This document shows positions 18,284 through 23,279 of a DNA stretch of 45,671 nt, piece by piece. Positions within the stretch are counted from its first letter, which is position 1; each line of letters starts with the position of its first letter. The notes under the pieces are model-generated. The model had not been told where the DNA came from, ran no database searches, and saw nothing but the letters and a program-made list of their open reading frames with translations. The stretch comes from an uncultured Pirellulaceae bacterium (lineage in GTDB: Bacteria > Planctomycetota > Planctomycetia > Pirellulales > Pirellulaceae), in NCBI GenBank assembly GCA_937967505.1, contig CALCJM010000122.1:1-45671 (forward strand), read 5' to 3'. The translations under genes and the position numbers were made by a program.

Positions 18284-18538
18284 AAAGAACCTATTGAGAA
18301 CACCAACCTTAAAATCATTATCCGGAATCATGAATTCACATAAGCCAGCAACGATGATCAACCCAAGTCGCACCGGCAGAGATGTCTGTTCAATGGTGAC
18401 GAGGATGGTCGCGCATCATTGGCGGTTGTAATGTCTGGCAGACAGGTTCTTTGAATCGGAAAAGCCCGATGTTGCAAACCCGCAGCACCGGGCCTTTTTT
18501 ACGGCATGACTTTGTTGCCAAAGGGGAGAACATGATCA
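18284..18538 (+). other. Gene-free region with a possible structured transcript before the tRNA array
   Basis: No protein gene is supported. A weak promoter-like pair (TTGAGA near 18294 and ATTATC 17 bases later) precedes a set of local hairpins. TGTCT/AGACA (18432-18444) is followed by GGTTC/GAATC with a three-base loop (18446-18458), then the strong terminator at 18464-18500. Together they could mark a small RNA of about 150 nucleotides. It does not match tmRNA, 6S, SRP or RNase P RNA features that I know, and I could not fold it as a tRNA. Confidence 0.3.
18464..18500 (+). terminator. Rho-independent terminator upstream of the tRNA array
   Basis: A 12-bp stem with one mismatch, GCCCGATGTTGC (18464-18475) against GCAGCACCGGGC (18482-18493), encloses a six-base loop and is followed by CTTTTTT (18494-18500). 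The geometry is that of an intrinsic terminator on the plus strand. It ends 38 bases before the first tRNA, so the array needs its own promoter or read-through. Confidence 0.8.
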
Positions 18539-18610
18539 GGTCGTCGGGGGCCGGTAGCCCGGGTTCGGCTGATAACCGAGCCGCGCTGAGTTCGACTCTC
18601 AGGGCGACCA
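18539..18610 (+). tRNA. tRNA-Ile(GAT), shortened D-loop
   Basis: Acceptor GGTCGTC pairs with GGCGACC. The anticodon stem is TTCGG/CCGAG around CTGATAA (anticodon GAT), and the T arm is CTGAG TTCGACT CTCAG. The D region is only GGGC-CGGTA-GCCC followed by three unpaired G, so the D-loop is about five bases, and position 8 is G instead of U. No CCA is encoded. Confidence 0.85.
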
Positions 18611-18626
18611 CTAACAGCAACCAAAA

Positions 18627-18649
18627 TTTGCTGACTGGAGAGCAGCAAA
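18627..18649 (+). other. Intra-array hairpin between tRNA-Ile and tRNA-Lys
   Basis: TTTGCTG (18627-18633) and CAGCAAA (18643-18649) form a perfect 7-bp stem with a nine-base loop. It could be a processing signal in a polycistronic tRNA precursor. It has no U tract. Confidence 0.4.
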
Positions 18650-18659
18650 CGATTACGTC

Positions 18660-18732
18660 GGGATCAAGGTGTTAGCGGCAGCATACGTGGCTCTTAACCA
18701 CGCTGGTGAGGGTTCAAGTCCCTCTGATCCCA
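18660..18732 (+). tRNA. tRNA-Lys(CTT)
   Basis: All arms fold with standard lengths: acceptor GGGATCA/TGATCCC, D stem GTGT/GCAT, anticodon stem CGTGG/CCACG around CTCTTAA (anticodon CTT), and T arm GAGGG TTCAAGT CCCTC. Position 8 is A instead of U. No CCA is encoded. Confidence 0.92.
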
Positions 18733-18754
18733 CTGATAAATCCAAAACAACAAA

Positions 18755-18825
18755 GCGCCCATGGTGTAGTGGGAACCTGTCTGCTTGCCAAGCAGAAGAC
18801 GTGCGTTCGATTCGCGCTGGGCGCA
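18755..18825 (+). tRNA. tRNA-Gly(GCC)
   Basis: Acceptor GCGCCCA pairs with TGGGCGC. The anticodon stem is TCTGC/GCAGA around TTGCCAA (anticodon GCC), and the T arm is GTGCG TTCGATT CGCGC. The D stem is only about 3 bp (GGT/ACC). The gene lies 22 bases after tRNA-Lys and has no encoded CCA. Confidence 0.92.
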
Positions 18826-18827
18826 CT

Positions 18828-18899
18828 TACGGGGTGGAGCAGTGGCAGCTTGCGAGGTTCATATCCTCGAGGTCGATGGTTCGAGTCCATCTCCCGCAA
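18828..18899 (+). tRNA. tRNA-Met(CAT), initiator-like with altered acceptor end
   Basis: The run GGGGTGGAGCAG and the T-arm end CCCGCAA match bacterial initiator tRNA. The anticodon stem is CGAGG/CCTCG around TTCATAT (anticodon CAT). Bacterial initiators have an unpaired 1-72 position (C1/A72). Here T1 pairs with A72, and the mismatch has moved to position 2-71 (A against C). The stem also lacks the three G:C pairs typical at the base of the initiator anticodon stem. It begins two bases after tRNA-Gly ends. Confidence 0.85.
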
Positions 18900-18940
18900 C
18901 TATCGAGTTTATTCGAGCTTTGTATTTACGAGAACCAAAC

Positions 18941-19013
18941 AGTCCCGTGGCCCAGCGGCGAAGGCAGCTGTCTTACAAACAGACGATCGGCGGTTCGAGT
19001 CCGCCCGGGACTA
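18941..19013 (+). tRNA. tRNA-Val(TAC)
   Basis: Acceptor AGTCCCG/CGGGACT is perfect. The anticodon loop CTTACAA (anticodon TAC) is closed by CTGT/ACAG, with a G against A at the outer pair. The T arm is GGCGG TTCGAGT CCGCC. The D stem is reduced to GCC/GGC. The 5' end starting with A is unusual for bacterial tRNA-Val. Confidence 0.88.
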
Positions 19014-19043
19014 TTAAGCGACTAGCAACTAGGAATTTACCAT

Positions 19044-19094
19044 CCGTTGGCGACGCTGAGAGCGTCGGGGCGAAGCTGGCAGCATCGCCAACGG
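19044..19094. repeat. Strong palindromic element inside the tRNA array (REP/MITE-like)
   Basis: CCGTTGGCGA (19044-19053) and TCGCCAACGG (19085-19094) are perfect 10-bp arms. Within them GACGCT and AGCGTC form a second hairpin around GAG. The element occupies about one tRNA slot between tRNA-Val and tRNA-Arg. It occurs once in this window. Its layout suggests a dispersed intergenic repeat, or a structured RNA in the tRNA precursor. Confidence 0.6.
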
Positions 19095-19170
19095 TAAGCT
19101 TTCAACTGCCAATCGCCTTACGTAGAAAATTCTCGTGGCAGAGGCAAGCCACAGCAGAAGTGAAACATCC

Positions 19171-19243
19171 GTCTGCGGAGTGTGCCGGATTCGCACGCGA
19201 CCTTGCGAAGGTTGAAGATCAGGTTCGATTCCTGACGTGGACA
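19171..19243 (+). tRNA. tRNA-Arg(GCG), rare anticodon
   Basis: Acceptor GTCTGCG pairs with CGTGGAC (two G:U pairs). The D arm is GTGT-GCCGGATTC-GCAC. The anticodon stem CGACC/GGTTG encloses TTGCGAA (anticodon GCG), and the T arm is TCAGG TTCGATT CCTGA. Bacteria normally read CGN arginine codons with inosine-modified ACG, so a GCG anticodon is exceptional. Position 8 is G. No CCA is encoded. Confidence 0.8.
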
Positions 19244-19274
19244 CTATTTAGTGAAATTAGACGGGAGGTATGAA

Positions 19275-19520
19275 ATGATCATGAACAGAAAATATTCAGT
19301 GCGACTGGCCAGTGGAGTCGAACGTTCGTTTGACAATGCCGCCGCATTGGCCCAGTGGATGGAACAACAAAGGCAAATTGAGTACCCGATTGGCCATCGA
19401 CGTTCGCGACCGGCAAGAAAACGTCAGGCGAGAAAACCGGATGCTGTTGTGAAAGCCACCGGAGCACCGCTGGCGAGGTATGCGCGACAGGTCGCGCAGG
19501 ATCGTGCCTCGGTGAACTAA
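19275..19520 (+). CDS. Small basic protein of unknown function inside the tRNA array
   Basis: The 81-codon frame starts at ATG 19275 with a strong GGGAGG at 19263-19268, the best ribosome-binding site in this region. The product has an N-terminal half with KYSVRLASGVERSFDN and AALAQWMEQQRQIEYP. An Arg/Lys-rich stretch follows (HRRSRPARKRQARKP), then a short tail (PLARYARQVAQDRASVN). I do not recognise a family. The basic middle suggests nucleic-acid binding, perhaps to the neighbouring tRNAs, but that is inference. It starts 31 bases after tRNA-Arg and stops 7 bases before the next tRNA, so it is embedded in the same transcript. Confidence 0.65.
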   Translation: MIMNRKYSVRLASGVERSFDNAAALAQWMEQQRQIEYPIGHRRSRPARKRQARKPDAVVKATGAPLARYARQVAQDRASVN

Positions 19521-19527
19521 AGCGTCT

Positions 19528-19595
19528 TGCAGGCCGGCTGGTGCCGATCTGACTTTCATAAGGTCGGCAGTCCGGTTCAATTCCGGAGCCTGCAA
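19528..19595 (+). tRNA. tRNA with CAT anticodon (Met or Ile2), truncated D arm
   Basis: Acceptor TGCAGGC pairs with GCCTGCA. The anticodon stem TGACT/GGTCG encloses TTCATAA (anticodon CAT), and the T arm is TCCGG TTCAATT CCGGA. Only 15 bases separate the acceptor and anticodon stems. They fold as CGGC-TGGT-GCCG with no room for positions 8-9, so the gene is 68 bases long. Whether it is elongator Met or lysidine-modified Ile cannot be decided. Confidence 0.75.
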
Positions 19596-19604
19596 TTTAA
19601 AGAA

Positions 19605-19675
19605 GGGCTGTTGGTCCAATGGGACGACACCAGGTTTGCAACCGGGAGACTAGGGTTCGATTCCCTGACAGTCCA
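19605..19675 (+). tRNA. tRNA-Ala(TGC)
   Basis: Acceptor GGGCTGT pairs with ACAGTCC. The D arm is GTC-CAATGGGAC-GAC. The anticodon stem CCAGG/CCGGG has an A-G mismatch in the centre and encloses TTTGCAA (anticodon TGC). The T arm is TAGGG TTCGATT CCCTG. The G3:U70 pair that specifies alanine is present (third acceptor pair G with T), supporting the identity. No CCA is encoded. Confidence 0.85.
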
Positions 19676-19745
19676 CTTGTTCCCTTTTCACATGAGATCG
19701 AAATGATTTGGAAGGTAGCCGAGTGGACTTCAATAAGACTCAATG

Positions 19746-19816
19746 GGCTTGATAGTGGAGTGGAATCACACCTCTCTTCTAAAGAGGGATCCCGGGTTCG
19801 AATCCCGGTCGGGCCG
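19746..19816 (+). tRNA. tRNA-Arg(TCT)
   Basis: Acceptor GGCTTGA pairs with TCGGGCC using two G:U pairs. The D stem is GTG/CAC. The perfect anticodon stem CCTCT/AGAGG encloses CTTCTAA (anticodon TCT), and the T arm is CCGGG TTCGAAT CCCGG. The preceding 35 bases (from 19711, GGAAGGTAGCCGAGTGG) look like the 5' part of another, decayed tRNA. Confidence 0.88.
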
Positions 19817-19843
19817 TTAATGGTCAAGTTGAATTAGTTTGAT

Positions 19844-19917
19844 GGTGTTCGTGGTGTAATGGTTTGCATGCGACCCTGTGACGGTCGAGGAGACGAGTTC
19901 GATTCTCGCCGAACACC
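19844..19917 (+). tRNA. tRNA-His(GTG)
   Basis: Acceptor GTGTTCG/CGAACAC carries the extra G at position -1 (19844) facing C73, the identity element of tRNA-His. The D arm is GTGT-AATGGTTT-GCAT. The anticodon stem CGACC/GGTCG encloses CTGTGAC (anticodon GTG). The T arm is ACGAG TTCGATT CTCGC, with one outer mismatch. Confidence 0.93.
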
Positions 19918-19931
19918 CTTATTTAGATTTT

Positions 19932-20004
19932 GCTGACGTGGCTGAAACAGAAAAGCGCCGGTCTTGTAAACCGGATCATGCTGGTGCGAAACCAGTCGTC
20001 AGTT
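19932..20004 (+). tRNA. tRNA-Thr(TGT) lacking the D-loop GG and the T-loop TTC
   Basis: Acceptor GCTGACG pairs with CGTCAGT, with a first G:U pair. The anticodon stem CCGGT/ACCGG encloses CTTGTAA (anticodon TGT). The D arm GCT-GAAACAGAAA-AGC has no G18G19. The T-loop is TGCGAAA instead of TTCGAAT, so position 55 is G. Both halves of the usual elbow contact are lost together. Confidence 0.82.
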
Positions 20005-20015
20005 TTCTATTTTTC

Positions 20016-20086
20016 GGCGCTGGAGCCAGATGGTCAGGCGACTGCCTGCAAAGCAGTATTAGCGGGTTCGATTCCCGACGGCGTCT
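20016..20086 (+). tRNA. tRNA-Cys(GCA)
   Basis: Acceptor GGCGCTG pairs with CGGCGTC. The D arm is GCC-AGATGGTCA-GGC. The perfect anticodon stem ACTGC/GCAGT encloses CTGCAAA (anticodon GCA). The T arm is GCGGG TTCGATT CCCGA, with one outer mismatch. It is the last tRNA of the array. The discriminator is T, and no CCA is encoded. Confidence 0.9.
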
Positions 20087-20189
20087 TTTCAAGGAGTCGA
20101 TAGCGCGGATATCGGATTGCCCGGTTTAAACTCAAAGCGCACATACGATCGGTACGCAGGTTCGCCGATCAAACTAAATCGACGCTAAC

Positions 20190-21506
20190 TTACACGGCCC
20201 GACGGATGACCACGGCACTCGCCTGCCCCTGAGGGGTAACATTGAGATTAATAAAGCTGTCGCCAGGATTCTCTCCTGAGACTGCAGTGCGAATCTTGCA
20301 ACCGGGATCAACCGCATCGCAGTTCAAAATTGGCAGCAGGTGATTATGCTCCAGTGACATCACACTGGCGATGGATTCGACCATGCCGCTGCCGGCACCG
20401 AGGTTACCCATGTAGCTTTTGGCGGCGGTGACCGGCGTGTTCGGAAAGTGTTCGGCGATCGCCTGAGCTTCCTCGACATCGCACCGCAAGCCTCCAACTC
20501 CGTGAGCTTGCACGTGACCAATCGAATCGGCCGTGACTTCCGCCACGTTTAATGCCAAATGTATGGCGTTGGATAGCGACCTGCGGAAGTCCGCCGCCCC
20601 GTCACTGCGGGTAACGGCGGAGGACCCGTATCCAACGACCTCGCCGTAGATCTTCGCCGAGCGCGTTTCAGCCGATTCGAGTGATTCAAGAATCATCACG
20701 CCGGCTCCCTCACCCATCACCATGCCGCCGCGATCTTTGTCGAATGGACGGCACGCCTTGGCGGCGTCTCCACCAGCGATTGCCGAATGGCGATCGGCCA
20801 ACTGTTCCTGAAGGCAAACGTGGATTGTTCTTAAGGGGTGAATCCGTGATCCGGTGGAACCGGTGACAAACGCATCAGCCGAACCACGCCGGATAATAGT
20901 TACCGCCTCGCCAATTGCCACGTTGGACGATGATTCGCGCACCGTCAGAGAGTTACTGGGGCCCTGAAGGTCGTTGAAAATCGCCACGTGACTCGCGGGC
21001 ATATTGGGAAGGTATTTCAACAGCCAGGTCGGTTCGACGTTTACCAATCCGTTGTCGGCCCATTGGTCAAACAGGAACTGACCATCTTCTCCAATGCACT
21101 GCGCGATTCCTTTTTGGAATTCGGCAGGATTGGTGATGATATAGTCACTGCCAAACATGGTTCCAATGCGCGAAGGGTCCAGACTTGCTTCGGCAAGTCC
21201 CGAATGGGCCATGGCCAGTTGAGACGCTGCGACGCCCATCTGAATCTCACGGCACATCAATTTGAGGCCCTTTTTGACGTTTCGCTTGAGCTTTTTATCC
21301 AGCTGTCCAAAGTCGTCGATTTTCCCTTCGAACTCCGAGCATTCTCCTCCAATATCAACGGGAAAATTGTCGGCAGGGACCGATTTCAACTGATTGACAC
21401 CACTGACGCCGGTGCTCAGCCGCTCCCAGAGTGTTTCAATAGAATTTCCCAGGGGGCTGATAGCGCCCATACCTGTGATTACAACGCGACGATTTTGATG
21501 AGCCAT
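20190..21506 (-). CDS. Beta-ketoacyl-ACP synthase homologue lacking the active-site Cys (chain-length-factor-like)
   Basis: The 438-residue protein has the full thiolase-fold layout of FabF/KAS II: VVITGMGAISPLGN at the N terminus, GPSNSLTV before the nucleophile region, KDRGGMVMGEGAGV, and HVQAHGVGG. The nucleophile stretch, normally TACxS, reads VRESSS, with E191 at the Cys position. H335 and K363 are kept, but the second catalytic His is N368 (YMGNLGAG). It therefore cannot form an acyl-enzyme. Chain-length factors of type II systems and decarboxylating KSQ proteins carry Gln at the same site, so a partner or decarboxylase role is possible. No active ketosynthase partner is in the window. 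ATG 21506 is preferred over a TTG eight codons upstream. Confidence 0.85.
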   Translation of the reverse strand: MAHQNRRVVITGMGAISPLGNSIETLWERLSTGVSGVNQLKSVPADNFPVDIGGECSEFEGKIDDFGQLDKKLKRNVKKGLKLMCREIQMGVAASQLAMAHSGLAEASLDPSRIGTMFGSDYIITNPAEFQKGIAQCIGEDGQFLFDQWADNGLVNVEPTWLLKYLPNMPASHVAIFNDLQGPSNSLTVRESSSNVAIGEAVTIIRRGSADAFVTGSTGSRIHPLRTIHVCLQEQLADRHSAIAGGDAAKACRPFDKDRGGMVMGEGAGVMILESLESAETRSAKIYGEVVGYGSSAVTRSDGAADFRRSLSNAIHLALNVAEVTADSIGHVQAHGVGGLRCDVEEAQAIAEHFPNTPVTAAKSYMGNLGAGSGMVESIASVMSLEHNHLLPILNCDAVDPGCKIRTAVSGENPGDSFINLNVTPQGQASAVVIRRAV

Positions 21507-21644
21507 TTTCTGTTTATTTACCAAGTTCAAGCAGCCGGAGTCTGGCGTGATTCAGGGCGTATTTTAGGTCAAATCTGCCCACCGTCGAGACCGGCGGCAC
21601 ATTTGTTAAACCGATCGGATCAAGTTTATTCGGGAAACTCCGAC

Positions 21645-23138
21645 CTAACGATTGGTTAGGGGCTGCATCCGGGAACGCCCGGCAGACCGGGGTAAACTGG
21701 CACCGGTGCTCGGGCCACGATACTCAATCATCAACAGAGCATCAGAGCGATTGACTTTTTTCTGAACCGTTCCCAGCCCCAGCGCGCGGAGTGGACCAAG
21801 CCCGGCCCCCGATTCTGGCTGGGGATCGGCGACAACGCCGCTGCTGAGAAGAAGCACTTGATCGGCCGGCCAGCGGAAACGCTCATGGAGCCGCCAGCTG
21901 ATGACTTTTGGTACATTCAGATCGACATTATTAACTGTGTTGTTGGGACCTCCGACGGGCACCCTCACTGGCGTCAATGACTCAACTTGGTCAACGTCGC
22001 ACTTAATGGTAATTTCAACGGATTGATTATCCAGCGACATTAACGGACTGAGCCCCACGGTATAGCCTTCATTAATCGTCGTCATCAGCGGTTCATACCC
22101 GGGGAACTGCCCCGGCAACCAACGAATGGAACGCACAAAAGGAACGGGTTTGGTTTTCTCTAGGACAAATGACTGACCATCGTGCGTATTGACGGTGCCA
22201 GCGCTGTGCTGTTTGAAGTCAGAACGATTTTTCAGCTGGTTGAACAGAATGGCCGCATTCTCTTTCGAGATTAACCACGCTTCGACGCCCGGTGATTTCA
22301 CATCGACCGTCTGTAGCAACGGGTAAGCCCGGGATCGCCAGTCAGGATTACCAACAGTAACCAGATTGACGTTGAAACTTTGTAATTGTCCGCGCGTGCG
22401 CACAAATCGATCGACGATATCTTTGACGGCGGACTGAATTTCAGGGGTGTGATAAACAATCAGACGCGCCTTGGTCGCATGCAGAATCCCCAATGGCTGG
22501 TTAAACCACATTTCGGTGCCGGTTTCGCGCAGGACCCAATCCAGCAGGGCTTGCTGCGGGTTATCGACGGACGTGACCTTTGAGGTATACGAAGCGATAT
22601 CGTATTCACGCCAGACCTGTCCCGCGTCATTGGGGAGAGAGTTCATTGATCGAGAAACCGCTGCTCCTGCAACCGTTCGGCGCGCCGGTGCGTTGGTTGT
22701 ATTCGCCTCGTTCAGACCGGTTGTCGCGGAAGATGCATTGGCAACCCGAACTCTTTGCGCGTTTGAACCAGACTTGCTACTGCTACCGGAATCTCTGTTG
22801 GCAGGAACTCCCGGTAAGTTTTCCGGGCGGTTTCCCAACAACCCATCGACAGACAGATCCAATGCAGGAGGTCGATTGGCGGGTGCATCTGGAGTGCCGG
22901 GTATTGTCCCCTGCGAACGGGATTGAGCGGGTTGCCACCCGGGACCACGTACCTGGCTGGCGGCGTCCCGATTAAGTTCAGTAAACGAAGCCCGCCAAGG
23001 ACTTCGGACAGAAGTCTGGGCAAAGGTATAATCGGGACTTAGAATCAACAATAGTGCCACCACCAACGTTATGGCAGGGAAGCCTGCCTTTGGAGGCAAT
23101 TCTTGTATTGAGAAAAATTGGTAATTGCTGAAATACAT
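21645..23138 (-). CDS. Exported secretin-like protein of unknown function
   Basis: The 497-residue protein has a signal sequence (ITLVVALLLILSPDYTFAQ, cleavage near residue 41), a Ser/Ala/Pro-rich linker to about residue 165, and a folded part. In that part, TKARLIVYHTPEIQSAVKDI followed by VDRFVRTRGQ resembles the ring-forming N1 domains of GspD-type secretins. EGYTVGLSPLMSLDNQSVEI resembles the conserved secretin core strand. The membrane-embedded gate region is not evident, so it may be a secretin-derived envelope protein rather than a pore. GAGG lies six bases before the start. It is downstream of the CRTAC1 operon on the same strand, about 140 bases away. Confidence 0.55.
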   Translation of the reverse strand: MYFSNYQFFSIQELPPKAGFPAITLVVALLLILSPDYTFAQTSVRSPWRASFTELNRDAASQVRGPGWQPAQSRSQGTIPGTPDAPANRPPALDLSVDGLLGNRPENLPGVPANRDSGSSSKSGSNAQRVRVANASSATTGLNEANTTNAPARRTVAGAAVSRSMNSLPNDAGQVWREYDIASYTSKVTSVDNPQQALLDWVLRETGTEMWFNQPLGILHATKARLIVYHTPEIQSAVKDIVDRFVRTRGQLQSFNVNLVTVGNPDWRSRAYPLLQTVDVKSPGVEAWLISKENAAILFNQLKNRSDFKQHSAGTVNTHDGQSFVLEKTKPVPFVRSIRWLPGQFPGYEPLMTTINEGYTVGLSPLMSLDNQSVEITIKCDVDQVESLTPVRVPVGGPNNTVNNVDLNVPKVISWRLHERFRWPADQVLLLSSGVVADPQPESGAGLGPLRALGLGTVQKKVNRSDALLMIEYRGPSTGASLPRSAGRSRMQPLTNR

Positions 23139-23279
23139 CAGAACCTCAAATGGAAAGGATTGTACTGAAGTATAAAAGCTATCCCCCTAAGCCCAAAGAT
23201 CGATCTGACGTAAATTAATTTACGATTGTTCTGCATTCCGCACTGACAGCACTCAGTGAGACAGGCTCTACAAGTCCCA

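Noticed and set aside
18446..18493. A possible thirteenth tRNA (Cys- or Gln-like loop)
   Set aside because: TTGCAAA and CTTTGAA loops are present, but neither has a matching anticodon stem, T arm and acceptor. The bases are explained by the terminator stem.
18451..19025. Two plus-strand frames (18451-18675 and 18669-19025)
   Set aside because: They run through tRNA genes, and their apparent repeats such as RVRPG come from tRNA T arms.
18785..19273. 162-codon frame across the array
   Set aside because: It is composed of tRNA sequence and cannot be a protein gene.
20148..20171. GATCGG/CCGATC hairpin after the ketosynthase-like gene as a terminator
   Set aside because: The loop is 12 bases and neither strand has a U tract.
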